This document shows, one piece after another, positions 9,077 to 17,284 of a DNA stretch of 64,000 nt (position 1 is its first letter; each line of letters opens with the position of its first letter). The notes under the pieces were generated by a model. It was not told the origin of the DNA. It saw only the letters and a list, made by a program, of their open reading frames with translations, and did no database searches. Origin of the DNA: Nocardia sp. NBC_01327 (GTDB lineage Bacteria; Actinomycetota; Actinomycetes; Mycobacteriales; Mycobacteriaceae); the NCBI RefSeq assembly GCF_035958815.1, contig NZ_CP108383.1, forward strand, positions 2,232,001 to 2,296,000, read 5' to 3'. The translations under genes were made by a program, and so were the position numbers.

Positions 9077-9604
9077 TCACCCGCCCGGCGGTTCGTAGCG
9101 CAGCTGGGTGAACTGCTCGATGTCGTACTTCTCCCGCAGTGCGACCACCGCCGCCGGATCGACCTTGTCGCCGGTCCGGAAGATCTCGATCAGTCCGTCG
9201 AAGTAGTGCTCGTGATCCGGTGGCGGGGAGGCCTGGAAGAACATCTTCGCGGGCTTGTCGGACACATTGCGGAAGGCGTGCGGGCAGCCGGGCGGGACGA
9301 AGAGCACGCTGCCGGCCTTCGCGGTGATGACGTGGTGGTCCTCCTCCGAGGTCCATTCGGACCAGTGGCCCTCCTTGGACACCGGATCGAAGGCGAGGAA
9401 TTCCAGCTCGCCCTCCACGATGTAGAACAGCTCCTCGGAGTGCGCGTGCCGGTGCGCTCCGACATCGAATCCGGGCGGTACCAGCACCTCGAAACTCGAT
9501 GCGGCGGTGGAGTGTTCGCCGGTGACCTTGAAGACCACCTCGTGCGCCGCGCTGATGAGTCGCTTACCCTCGCCCGGGGCGACATACAGACCCTGAACCG
9601 ACAT
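9077..9604 (-). CDS. Cupin-domain protein, candidate quinone-forming oxygenase
   Basis: This 175-residue single-domain cupin has cupin motif 1 with His51, His53, His55 and acidic residues (GFDVGAHRHAHSEELFYIVEG) and motif 2 with a conserved His (VLFVPPGCPHAFRNVSD). The ATG at 9604 overlaps the last base of the polyketide synthase stop (TAATG), so the two genes are translationally coupled. In Streptomyces, cupin proteins encoded beside THN synthase (the MomA type) oxidise 1,3,6,8-tetrahydroxynaphthalene to flaviolin; the position here suggests the same step. That assignment rests on gene neighbourhood and fold. It could instead be a regulatory or dioxygenase cupin. Confidence 0.82.
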   Translation of the reverse strand: MSVQGLYVAPGEGKRLISAAHEVVFKVTGEHSTAASSFEVLVPPGFDVGAHRHAHSEELFYIVEGELEFLAFDPVSKEGHWSEWTSEEDHHVITAKAGSVLFVPPGCPHAFRNVSDKPAKMFFQASPPPDHEHYFDGLIEIFRTGDKVDPAAVVALREKYDIEQFTQLRYEPPGG

Positions 9605-10659
9605 TAGACGTACCACTCTCCCAGCGAGATCTCGGCGGTGATGCCCGGACCGAATCCGGCGATGATGCCGCGCCCGATCTTCGGATTGTCGGTGTCCTCG
9701 AACAGCCGCCGCATGGCGTCCAGCACCACGGCGCTGGCGATATTGCCGTGCCTGGTGAGGGTTTCGCGGCTGTAGCGGAACTGGTTCGGCGCCACATCGA
9801 GGAACTTCGACAGGTCGTCGAGGATGCGCGGCCCCCCGGCGTGCACGATGTAGAAGTCGAGCATGCCCGCGTCCCAGCCCTCCGCCTCGGAGACCTGGCG
9901 CAGCACCGGAGCCAAGGGCTCCATGGTGCCCGGTACCCGCTTGTCCAGCTGGAAGTGGAAGCCGGTGGCGCGCACGGCGTAGGAGATCCATTCGGCGGTG
10001 CCGGGAATCAGATAGGAGGCATTGCGCCGCAACTCGATTCCCACATCGCCGGTGTTCGCGGTATCGGAGACCACCACCGCCGCCACGGCATCGCCGAAGA
10101 GCCCGTTGGACAGCAGGGTGCCCACGGCGATATCCGTCGGCTGGTAGCACAGCGAGCAGAACTCACACGCCACGATGAGCGCATTGGACCCCGGATGCGC
10201 CCGGCAGAAGTCGAGCGCCCGCGCGATCGCGGCACCGCCTGCGGCACAACCCAGTTGGGCGATGGGCAACTGCGAGGTGGAGGGCCGGAAGCCGAGTTCG
10301 TTGATCATCCAGGCGGTCAGCGAGGGCATCGAGAACCCGGTGCAGGACACATAGATGATGACGTCGATATCGCTCGCGGTCTTGCCGGCATTGGCCAGCG
10401 CCTCGGCGACGACGATCGGGACGTAGTGCTTGGCCTCACGGTTGTGCACCAGATTGCGCTCCTCGAAGCCCGGATGCCGCAGCGTGAGTTCCAAGGGCTG
10501 CACGATATTCCGGGTCTCGACCCCGGTATTGCGGATCAGGCGCAGCGCCAGTTCCAGATCCGGGTTATCGGCGTGCATGCGCTCGGCGATGGTGAGCGTC
10601 TGCTCGAGGGTGACAACTTCCTCCGGGAAGATCACGGCGGGTTTGTGCAGGATCGCCAT
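9604..10659 (-). CDS. rppA: Type III polyketide synthase, 1,3,6,8-tetrahydroxynaphthalene synthase (RppA-like)
   Basis: The 351-residue protein has the whole chalcone-synthase fold. The catalytic triad is clear: Cys138 in AQLGCAAGGAA, His273 in FYIVHAGGPRIL and Asn306 in RHGNIASAV. Cys106 in YVSCTGFSMPSLTAW and the Cys-rich segment CEFCSLCYQPTD (165-176) match bacterial RppA/THNS, where Cys138 and Cys106 have the same numbering. RppA condenses five malonyl-CoA units into tetrahydroxynaphthalene, the precursor of flaviolin, melanin-like pigments and prenylated naphthoquinones. Conservation over the full length makes the product call strong. It is the second gene of the leftward operon, 38 bases after the prenyltransferase gene. 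Confidence 0.93.
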   Translation of the reverse strand: MAILHKPAVIFPEEVVTLEQTLTIAERMHADNPDLELALRLIRNTGVETRNIVQPLELTLRHPGFEERNLVHNREAKHYVPIVVAEALANAGKTASDIDVIIYVSCTGFSMPSLTAWMINELGFRPSTSQLPIAQLGCAAGGAAIARALDFCRAHPGSNALIVACEFCSLCYQPTDIAVGTLLSNGLFGDAVAAVVVSDTANTGDVGIELRRNASYLIPGTAEWISYAVRATGFHFQLDKRVPGTMEPLAPVLRQVSEAEGWDAGMLDFYIVHAGGPRILDDLSKFLDVAPNQFRYSRETLTRHGNIASAVVLDAMRRLFEDTDNPKIGRGIIAGFGPGITAEISLGEWYV

Positions 10660-10697
10660 CCGACGATCTCCTTACTCGTTGTGCGATGGGCGGACGG

Positions 10698-11708
10698 CTA
10701 GCGGGTCGCGAAGACCAGGGCGGCGAGCAGGACGGTCGTCCACCCCACCAGAACCGTGTGCGGGGGAGCGAGTTTCGACCGGAGGCGCAGCGCGACGATG
10801 CCGTCCTCGAGTGATTTGCCGCGGACCGCGAGTGCGGTCTTGCCGACAAATCGCACGCCCAGCAGACAGGCGATCAGATAGGGCACCAGACCCCAGTTGG
10901 GCCCGGCCATGACCAGAATCGAGGTGGTCACGAGACCCGCACCGACACAGAGCATTACGACGCCGAGGGTGAGCGCGCGGGTCAGCCCGAGCGCCCGCAC
11001 GTAGGTGCGGATCGAGTACAGCACGTCCTCGGGGAAGTCCTCGGCGTGGTTGATGACGATGATGCCGATATTGGTGCAGGCGAAACCGCAGATCACCCCG
11101 ACCGCCGCCCAGGAGACGGGTTCCTCGAAGGCGCGCAGGACGAACAGCCCCGGCAGGATGAAGTAGACCGCCAGCAGGACCGGCAGCTGCCAGATGCCGC
11201 GCCCGTTGAGATGCAGCGGCGGCAGCGAGTAACCCATGCCCAGCAGCGCCCAGAGTCCGCCGATGAGCAGCAGATCCAGATGCCCGGTGCGGAAGGTCAG
11301 ATAGCCCTCGATCAGGGCCGCCGCCAGGCTGGTGACCGCGATCTGCCGGACCACCGACCCGACGCCGAGGCCGTAGACCGCCTGCGACAGCCGGGTCTTG
11401 TAGATGGCGTCCATCTCGCGATCGGCCAGGCAGTTCGCCATATTCCCGACCTGAATCGAAAGAATCACCACCACTGTCGCCAGCAACATGTTGAGCGACA
11501 GCAGTTCCCGCGCCGAATGGGAGACCAGCAGTGCCGGCACCAAGGGCACGGTCAGCGTCAACGGCAGGAATTCGACGCGGCGGATGCGCAGCCCGTAGAT
11601 CAGCCACGTTCGGGCAGTCGGTTTTTCGGGCGCTTCGGCACCGTCGTCGGTCAATATCTTGACCCATTGTGCCGAAAGCGTTTGTGTTGCGGGATTAATA
11701 TCCGTCAT
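10698..11708 (-). CDS. UbiA-family aromatic prenyltransferase
   Basis: The 336-residue protein has about eight or nine hydrophobic membrane helices. The first prenyl-diphosphate/Mg motif reads NCLADREMD (residues 92-100): the N-xxx-D-xxx-D pattern of homogentisate-type UbiA enzymes with Cys where quinone-pathway enzymes usually have Asp. The second Asp-rich region is NHAEDFPED in a later loop. UbiA enzymes attach isoprenoid chains to aromatic rings at the membrane. As first gene of the leftward operon with THN synthase it is the likely prenyltransferase for a THN-derived acceptor. THN meroterpenoid clusters that I know use soluble ABBA prenyltransferases, so the membrane type is notable. A ribosome site (GGAGAAAAG) precedes the ATG. 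Confidence 0.88.
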   Translation of the reverse strand: MTDINPATQTLSAQWVKILTDDGAEAPEKPTARTWLIYGLRIRRVEFLPLTLTVPLVPALLVSHSARELLSLNMLLATVVVILSIQVGNMANCLADREMDAIYKTRLSQAVYGLGVGSVVRQIAVTSLAAALIEGYLTFRTGHLDLLLIGGLWALLGMGYSLPPLHLNGRGIWQLPVLLAVYFILPGLFVLRAFEEPVSWAAVGVICGFACTNIGIIVINHAEDFPEDVLYSIRTYVRALGLTRALTLGVVMLCVGAGLVTTSILVMAGPNWGLVPYLIACLLGVRFVGKTALAVRGKSLEDGIVALRLRSKLAPPHTVLVGWTTVLLAALVFATR

Positions 11709-12141
11709 TTCGACTTTTCTCCGTATAGCAAGATTCTGTCATGCCGGGCGCCGGCCTCCGGAAACTGCCACGTAGCGGGCGGAAACCTGATATGGGCACG
11801 AAAAGGCAAGTACCAGAGGGTGTTTCAGAGAATCGGCCGGGAGCTGCGTGAGCGCTGAACCGGCTCGGATGAGCACAGGAGTGCCGCGAAATCAGCGTGA
11901 CACACGATCTGCGTTTCCGTCAATAGAAACGGATTCTGTTGACGACGTCCGCCGAGTGTGTCACGCTGAATTTGCGCCATTCGTGCGTACATTCGCCGAT
12001 TCGCATCAAATCCTGGAACAGGCAACCGATTTCACCGGGCCGTTCCATTTCCTCGATTCAGCTCTCGCCCACCGGCCACAGTTCGGCTGCGGGATTCCCG
12101 CACGACCGCGCGGTTCCGCGACAGCGACGGAATGGAGACCA
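11709..12141 (+). other. Divergent promoter region of the polyketide/acyl cluster
   Basis: This 433-base gap separates the two divergent operons. It holds the nested inverted repeats described separately. On the minus strand a possible extended -10 (TGCTATAC, about 11725-11732) lies just before the prenyltransferase gene. On the plus strand a good ribosome site (GGAGACC) precedes ATG 12142. The frame of the acyl-CoA dehydrogenase stays open upstream to 11848, but that stretch does not resemble the family and would run through the operator-like repeats, so I treat it as non-coding. Confidence 0.55.
11892..11969. promoter_or_regulatory. Nested inverted repeats, candidate bidirectional operator
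   Basis: A perfect 14-base sequence TCAGCGTGACACAC at 11892-11905 recurs in inverted orientation at 11956-11969. Roughly centred between them is a second inverted repeat, CGTTTC at 11912-11917 and GAAACG at 11926-11931. The outer copies are preceded and followed by A/T-rich bases that continue the symmetry imperfectly. Such paired distant sites suit a dimeric or looping regulator controlling both operons. The cognate protein may be one of the two regulators at 21350-24684, but that is a guess. Confidence 0.6.
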
Positions 12142-13320
12142 ATGACCGTCGAAACAACGCTCCCGGCACCCGGCGACCTGGGTTCCCTCGTCCAGAAGGC
12201 GGTGGACTCGGTCGAGGTCGATCCGGGCCGAACCAGATTCCCGCGCCCAGTGCTGGAGCATCTGGGCGAGGCAGGCGTGCTGCGCCGGCGCTGGACGCCC
12301 ATCGGCAACGGCGCGGGTGATGTGCTGTTCGGCGTCCGCATGGGTGAGGAACTGGCGGGGCGGGCGCCGGCCGGCATCGCCATCGGCGTCTCACTGCACA
12401 CCGAGACCGTACTGTCGCTGCTGCACCGCTTCGGCGCCTCGGATTACCTTGTGGGACTGCGGGAGCGGGCCCTCGACGGGCAGGCGGTGGGCTGCATCGC
12501 GGCCAGCGAGCCCCGGGGCGGCAGTGATCTCTCGGCGGTGTCCTGCCTGGCAACACCGACCGGCTCGGGCTGGTCCATCTCCGGTCGCAAGAAGTACGTA
12601 TCCCTCGGCGCCGTAGCGGATTTCGCGATTGTGCTGTGCCGGATCGCGACCGCCGCGGGCGTCCCGACCGAGCGGCACGCGACCATCGCGGTGCCGCTGA
12701 AGGATGTCGAGATCGTGCGCGAGCACGAGAAATTGGGCACTCACGCGCTCGATACCGTGGTGGTGGACTTCGATCACGTGGAGGTGGACCGCGAGGCCAC
12801 CGTCGGCCGCGCCGGGCTCGGGGTGCTCAATCTGAACTACGGCCTGTCCTTCGAGCGGCTGGCGATCTCCGCCCAGGTGGCCGGGGGCTGTGCCACCGCC
12901 ATCAGCCTCGCCGTCGAACATGCCGAGCGGCGTGAGCAATTCGGCAAGCGGCTGCGCGAACACCAGTACATCGCCTTCCGGCTCGCGGAGCTGAAGGCCG
13001 AGACCGAAGTGCTCTCCGGCGCGGTGCAGACGCTGGCCCGCGATGTGATGTCCGGACCGCTCGATCGCCAGCTCATGAGCCGCATCGCCGCGGTGAAACT
13101 GTGTGCGGCCCGAGCGGGCGAACGGCTGATCAGCGAGGCCATGCAGGTCTTCGGCGGCCCCGGGTATCTGCCCCGGGAGACGCCGTTCGGGCAGTTCTGG
13201 AACGACATTCGGGTGTCCCGCATCGGCGCGGGCACCGACGAGATGATGCTGGCCATCATCACCGATTCGCTGCGCGGCAATCCCGACCTCTACGACCGGC
13301 TGGTGAGTATCTCGCAATGA
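12142..13320 (+). CDS. Acyl-CoA (or acyl-ACP) dehydrogenase
   Basis: The 392-residue protein shows the three acyl-CoA dehydrogenase domains: an N-terminal helical domain, the beta domain with the FAD motif (IAASEPRGGSDLS, then WSISGRKKYVS) and a C-terminal domain with AMQVFGGPGYL and the flavin-diphosphate region. The usual catalytic Glu position reads IGAGTDEMM, with Ala in place of Glu; the base is instead probably Glu238 in LSFERLAISAQ, the arrangement of isovaleryl-CoA dehydrogenase. Start 12142 gives family-typical length and has a ribosome site. It is the first gene of an operon with an acyl carrier protein and acyl-AMP ligase, so an ACP-bound acyl chain is a likely substrate. Confidence 0.88.
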   Translation: MTVETTLPAPGDLGSLVQKAVDSVEVDPGRTRFPRPVLEHLGEAGVLRRRWTPIGNGAGDVLFGVRMGEELAGRAPAGIAIGVSLHTETVLSLLHRFGASDYLVGLRERALDGQAVGCIAASEPRGGSDLSAVSCLATPTGSGWSISGRKKYVSLGAVADFAIVLCRIATAAGVPTERHATIAVPLKDVEIVREHEKLGTHALDTVVVDFDHVEVDREATVGRAGLGVLNLNYGLSFERLAISAQVAGGCATAISLAVEHAERREQFGKRLREHQYIAFRLAELKAETEVLSGAVQTLARDVMSGPLDRQLMSRIAAVKLCAARAGERLISEAMQVFGGPGYLPRETPFGQFWNDIRVSRIGAGTDEMMLAIITDSLRGNPDLYDRLVSISQ

Positions 13321-14477
13321 CTGTCATGATTTCCGAAAGTATTCCGCGCCAAGGTATTTCCGCGCCCAGACTGCTGGCGGCCGGGCTGAGCGGTCAGGTC
13401 GGCCGGGGGTTGTCCGAGGCCGTCGCCCAGGCGGTCGCTCCCATGCGCACCACCGCGCTGGTGCGCCGCCGCGTGCGCGCCGATCTGGCGCGCCCCGGTG
13501 GCGTGGACGCCCAGGTGGTCGGTGACATCACCGAAAAGCACTGGGCGCTAGGCGATTCCGACCTCGAGGCGCTCGGCGACGTGGACGCGGTGGTGAATCT
13601 GGCCGGCATCGTCGACTGGACCGCCTCCCAGGCCGCGATGGATCGGGTCAACTATCTCGGTGCGATGAACGGTCTGGCCCTGGCGCGCAAGCTCTCCGAA
13701 CGACTCGGGCGCCCGGTGCCGTATGTCTATGTCAGCACGGCGTATGTGGCGGGCACCATGGCCGGCTATATCGCCGAGGATCTGCATCCCCCGCACGAGG
13801 ACCGCACGCCCTACGAACTGAGCAAGTGGTTCGCGGAGAACCATCTGATGCGCGAGGCCGCCGCGGACGACCACCCCGTACTGATCGTCCGGATCGGCGG
13901 TGTCATCGGTGGTTCCCGATCGCATTCGACCACGCGGTGGAGTTCGCTGTATCAGCTGGTGGCGCCCATGTCCTCGGGTCAGCTGCCGGTACTGCCGGTG
14001 CGGCCGGGCGCACGGGTCGACATTCTGCCGCGCGATGTCATCGGCGAGGGCATGATCCGGCTGCTGAGTCACGGCGCCGCAACCGGATTCCAGGCCTGGC
14101 GGGGCGGCGCGATCGTCCAGCTGTGCGCCGGTGAGTACGCGCCCACCATGGCCGCGCTGCTGGCGCTGCTGCAGTCCAAGGATGTCGAGGGCCGCTACGA
14201 CCCGCCCCGGCTGATCACCGCACCCGACCGCGCACTGCGCATGGCCGAGAACATGGGCCTCAAATACGCCAGGTGGAACCGGGAGATGGGCAATCGCCTG
14301 TTCGGCCTGCGCTACGTGTCGATCGACCGCATTTTCGAGAGGACCCGATTGATGGAACTGACCGACGGCTGGTGCCCGGCCACTTCGGTGGAGGACATCA
14401 TCGATATCGCCTTCGGCCTCGGGGCCGCGGCCGAACCCGAGGTGCTGCCGTATCTGCCCCTGGGGAGGTTCGCATGA
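13317..14477 (+). CDS. Extended SDR / thioester-reductase-like NAD(P)-binding protein
   Basis: The 386-residue protein has a Rossmann entry (LLAAGLSGQVGRGL), the NNAG-like segment VVNLAGIVDWT, the active-site region YVYVSTAYVAG and a catalytic YELSK motif. The order and the STAYV block resemble fatty-acyl-CoA reductases and the terminal thioester-reductase domains of carboxylic acid reductases and NRPSs (NAD_binding_4). It could reduce an acyl-ACP to aldehyde or alcohol, or act as an epimerase or ketoreductase. The ATG overlaps the dehydrogenase stop by four bases; a second ATG lies three codons later. It is translationally coupled in the rightward operon. Confidence 0.78.
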   Translation: MTVMISESIPRQGISAPRLLAAGLSGQVGRGLSEAVAQAVAPMRTTALVRRRVRADLARPGGVDAQVVGDITEKHWALGDSDLEALGDVDAVVNLAGIVDWTASQAAMDRVNYLGAMNGLALARKLSERLGRPVPYVYVSTAYVAGTMAGYIAEDLHPPHEDRTPYELSKWFAENHLMREAAADDHPVLIVRIGGVIGGSRSHSTTRWSSLYQLVAPMSSGQLPVLPVRPGARVDILPRDVIGEGMIRLLSHGAATGFQAWRGGAIVQLCAGEYAPTMAALLALLQSKDVEGRYDPPRLITAPDRALRMAENMGLKYARWNREMGNRLFGLRYVSIDRIFERTRLMELTDGWCPATSVEDIIDIAFGLGAAAEPEVLPYLPLGRFA

Positions 14478-15517
14478 AGGTCCTGGTTATCGGCGCCTCG
14501 GGATATCTCGGCCGCGCGGTCGGGCGGGTGCTGGCCGCCGACGGGCATCGGATCATCGAGCTCAGTCGCGGCGGAAAGGCCTGCCACGGTGCGGCTGTCA
14601 TGGGCGATGTGAACTCGCCCGGTCTCGGCCTGAGCGCCGAGACGCTCGGCGAGCTCGGTGATATCGAGGTCGTGGTGTGCTGCTTCGGCTCGGTGAATAT
14701 GGGAGCCGATCCGGCCGGCGTGGTGAACGTCCACGTCAACGGCACCCGCAATGTCATGGACTTCGCCGCATCCGTCGATTCGGTGCGGCGGGTGGTGTAC
14801 GTGTCCTCGGTGCTGGCGCTGGGCCGGGCGAGCGGATCGATCACCAATCGCGATCTCAGCCGCGGGCAGACCTTCCGGAACTGGTACGAGTACGCCAAGT
14901 ATCGCGGCGAGCTCATCGCCCGCCGGGAGCGCCGGGTGCCGGTGAGCATTCTGCGGCTGGGCACACTGCTCGGTTCCGCGCCGTCCGAGGTGATTCCGCG
15001 GCACGGCGGACCGGTCTCGGTGCTGCCGCACGTGCTCAGCGGCCTTCCGGTGCCGCTCGAGAACTGCGGCCGCTTCCCGGTCTATGCCGCCGATGTCGAT
15101 ATCGCGGCGGCGGTGATCCGCGATCTCGTGGTGAGCGCCGAACATCGCAGTGCCTGTACCTATTTCGATCCGGAACGGCCGACCCTGGCCGCGGTGCTGG
15201 AGCGGCTGTGCCGTCCCTGGGGCGTACTGCCCAGGGTTGTCGACTCGTTCGGTCCCACCTGGATGCAGCGCGCGCTGACCCGGCGCTTCGGGGTGGAGGA
15301 GGAAGTCATGGACTATGCCCGCCCGCTGTTCGAATTCGATCCGTCGATCTTCGATTCGCTGCCGAATCCGGATATCACGTCGAAGTCCGACTACATCATG
15401 GAAACAGGTGTGGCCCTGCGTGATTCGGGTGTACTGCGTTCACCGTCCGCACTGGGTGAACTGCGACCCGCCGTGCTCGCCGCGCTGCCGTCAGCAGGGA
15501 TGGGAGTACTGCGATGA
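14474..15517 (+). CDS. Extended SDR (NAD-dependent epimerase/dehydratase family)
   Basis: The 347-residue protein starts with a textbook nucleotide-binding motif VLVIGASGYLGRAVGRVLA, followed by the active-site block RVVYVSSVLALGRASG and the catalytic pair YEYAK. Members are epimerases, ketoreductases or 3-beta-HSD-like enzymes acting on sugar nucleotides or CoA/ACP thioesters. It is distinct from the preceding SDR, with only low resemblance. The ATG at 14474 overlaps the upstream stop (ATGA). Two successive reductases after a dehydrogenase suggest stepwise processing of a carrier-bound intermediate; the exact reaction cannot be read from the sequence. Confidence 0.82.
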   Translation: MKVLVIGASGYLGRAVGRVLAADGHRIIELSRGGKACHGAAVMGDVNSPGLGLSAETLGELGDIEVVVCCFGSVNMGADPAGVVNVHVNGTRNVMDFAASVDSVRRVVYVSSVLALGRASGSITNRDLSRGQTFRNWYEYAKYRGELIARRERRVPVSILRLGTLLGSAPSEVIPRHGGPVSVLPHVLSGLPVPLENCGRFPVYAADVDIAAAVIRDLVVSAEHRSACTYFDPERPTLAAVLERLCRPWGVLPRVVDSFGPTWMQRALTRRFGVEEEVMDYARPLFEFDPSIFDSLPNPDITSKSDYIMETGVALRDSGVLRSPSALGELRPAVLAALPSAGMGVLR

Positions 15518-16986
15518 CCTTCCAGCACTGCCGGGTCGACACCTATGCGCATCCGAGTCTGCGGGTGTACTCGGCCGGCAACTTCGGTGAGATCGCGCCC
15601 AAGCGGCTCTCGCCCATGTCGTGGTCGCTGGTCGGCCGGCCGATGGAACTCGGCACCCGCCAGTTCATCCGGGACATCCTCGGCGCCCAGCGCTGGGCCA
15701 CCGGCTCGAACTACGTCTTCACCGGCTACTTCAACTGCCGCCCGTACCACAATCTCACGGCCTACTGTCATATCGCCGAACACGTGAATCTCCTGACGCC
15801 CGAGGACGTTACGGCCGCCTACTTCGAGGGCATCGCGCCACCGGTGTCCGCGCTGGCGCATCGGCCCGGCGCGCTGCGGCGCAATGGCGCGACCGCTCGC
15901 ATGCTGCGTGAACTGGTCGAGCTGCGGCCGCGCGTGATCGAGCTGGAACAGCAGGTGTTCGACTACGAGCAGGAGGTCGACGCCGTTCTGGACGCCGACG
16001 CCGCCTGGCGCATAGGCGAATTGGCGGCGCACGGCAACACCCTGCTCGAGCGGGCCTGGCATCTGCACATCATCGGCACCTCCGGATCGATCGCCGCGGA
16101 AGTATTGCAGCGCAATGTCGTCGGGCGACTGGTGCGCGGCGGCAATCGAATCACCAACTGGCTCAAGGAACCCGCGGAACTGCCCTGGGGGCGCATAACC
16201 GAACTGGCCCCGATTCCGGACGGCCCGTCGCGCTTCGTCGAGCGGCCCTTCTACGAGATCGCCGATGACGCGCTGCCCTGGGCGGATTTCGTGATTCCGC
16301 CCATGGGGCACAGCGCTTCGGCCGTGCGCGACGAACCGGATCTCTCACCGCGCGAGGCGCTCATCGGCATGAGCGGGCGCTGGCGCGGCGCCGGAATCGA
16401 CGCCACCGTACTGTTTCTCGGCGATGTGATGGCGCTGCGCGAGCACAGTAAGTCGCTGGCCATGCGACTGCTGCACGCTCATCGCCGCTTCGTCCCCGCG
16501 CTCGCGGCACTGCGCGGCGTCGGTGCGGCCGATTGGCCGTACCTCACCATGAGCGAGCTGCGCGGTACTCCGCCGGACCGGGCCGAGATCGAGGCTCGCC
16601 GCGAAGCCTGTGAGGACGCGCTGGCCGTCGACATGCCCGACTACCTGGATCTTTCGCCTGGCGCGCCCGCGGAATTCCAGCCCGCTCGCGAGCCGCGCGG
16701 CGTCTCGGCCGGGGTGTGCGACGGCATTGCCATCGGGCTCGGCGAGATGCCGACCATGAAGGGCGCGGTACTGGCGTGCGAGAGCGCCGACGCCAATGTC
16801 ATCCCCATCCTGCCGTTCGTCGGCGCGGTCGTGACGGCCCGCGGCAGTCAGTACTCACATATCGCCATCATCTGCCGCGAGCTCGGCATACCGGCGGTCG
16901 TATCCCATCCGCTGGCCGGAGATATCAAGCCGGGACAACGGGTGTACGTGAACGGAGACACAGGAGAGGTGCGAATTGTCCACTGA
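15514..16986 (+). CDS. PEP-synthase-like protein with phosphohistidine swivelling domain, lacking ATP-grasp and PEP-binding domains
   Basis: The 490-residue protein ends in a PEP-utilising mobile domain: ARGSQYSHIAIICRELGIPAVV contains the phospho-carrier His449 in the SHxAI context shared by PEP synthase, PPDK and rifampicin phosphotransferase, followed by the usual KPGQRVYVNGDTGEV end. The N-terminal 370 residues resemble the middle region of rifampicin-phosphotransferase-like proteins (VYSAGNFGEIAP, then LSPMSWSLVG), which forms the substrate side. No ATP-grasp domain is present here; a separate gene at 18992 supplies one. This split recalls phenylphosphate synthase, where separate subunits carry the ATP-binding and phosphohistidine parts. 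A role in phosphorylating a cluster intermediate is inferred. Coupled by ATGA to the SDR before it. Confidence 0.8.
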   Translation: MTFQHCRVDTYAHPSLRVYSAGNFGEIAPKRLSPMSWSLVGRPMELGTRQFIRDILGAQRWATGSNYVFTGYFNCRPYHNLTAYCHIAEHVNLLTPEDVTAAYFEGIAPPVSALAHRPGALRRNGATARMLRELVELRPRVIELEQQVFDYEQEVDAVLDADAAWRIGELAAHGNTLLERAWHLHIIGTSGSIAAEVLQRNVVGRLVRGGNRITNWLKEPAELPWGRITELAPIPDGPSRFVERPFYEIADDALPWADFVIPPMGHSASAVRDEPDLSPREALIGMSGRWRGAGIDATVLFLGDVMALREHSKSLAMRLLHAHRRFVPALAALRGVGAADWPYLTMSELRGTPPDRAEIEARREACEDALAVDMPDYLDLSPGAPAEFQPAREPRGVSAGVCDGIAIGLGEMPTMKGAVLACESADANVIPILPFVGAVVTARGSQYSHIAIICRELGIPAVVSHPLAGDIKPGQRVYVNGDTGEVRIVH

Positions 16987-17284
16987 GAATGAAACTTTCG
17001 TCCTGATCGCCGATCCCGAGCAGGTGCTCGCGATCATCGAGGACAAGCTGGCCATCGGCCGGCCGCGCCTGGATCTGCGACTGACCGATTCCATCCGCGA
17101 CGATATCGACATCGACTCGCTCTCGCTCATGGAGGCCATGACCCGGGTCGAGGAGGAGTACGGGATCGAGCTCATCGACAACGAGGAGATCCAGAATGTG
17201 GTCACCGTAGGCGATCTGGTGGCGCTCATCCAGCGGGTCTATCGGGCGCAACACAATCCGGATCCGGTCGGGGAGGCGCTGTGA
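16976..17284 (+). CDS. Acyl carrier protein
   Basis: This 102-residue acidic helical protein has the carrier-protein signature DIDSLSLMEAM; Ser48 is the predicted 4'-phosphopantetheine site (DSL with Ser rather than Asp after it). The usual length of a stand-alone ACP is 75-100 residues. The start is a TTG at 16976, ten bases inside the upstream gene, with a strong ribosome site AGGAGAG seven bases before it; the GTG at 16969 is out of frame. The following ligase gene begins on its stop codon (GTGA). It most likely accepts an acyl chain from the adjacent fatty acyl-AMP ligase for processing by the dehydrogenase and reductases. Confidence 0.9.
   Translation: MSTENETFVLIADPEQVLAIIEDKLAIGRPRLDLRLTDSIRDDIDIDSLSLMEAMTRVEEEYGIELIDNEEIQNVVTVGDLVALIQRVYRAQHNPDPVGEAL

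Noticed and set aside
11848..12141. Upstream extension of the acyl-CoA dehydrogenase frame
   Set aside because: The extra 98 residues do not resemble the family, run through the operator-like repeats, and the internal ATG 12142 has a ribosome site.
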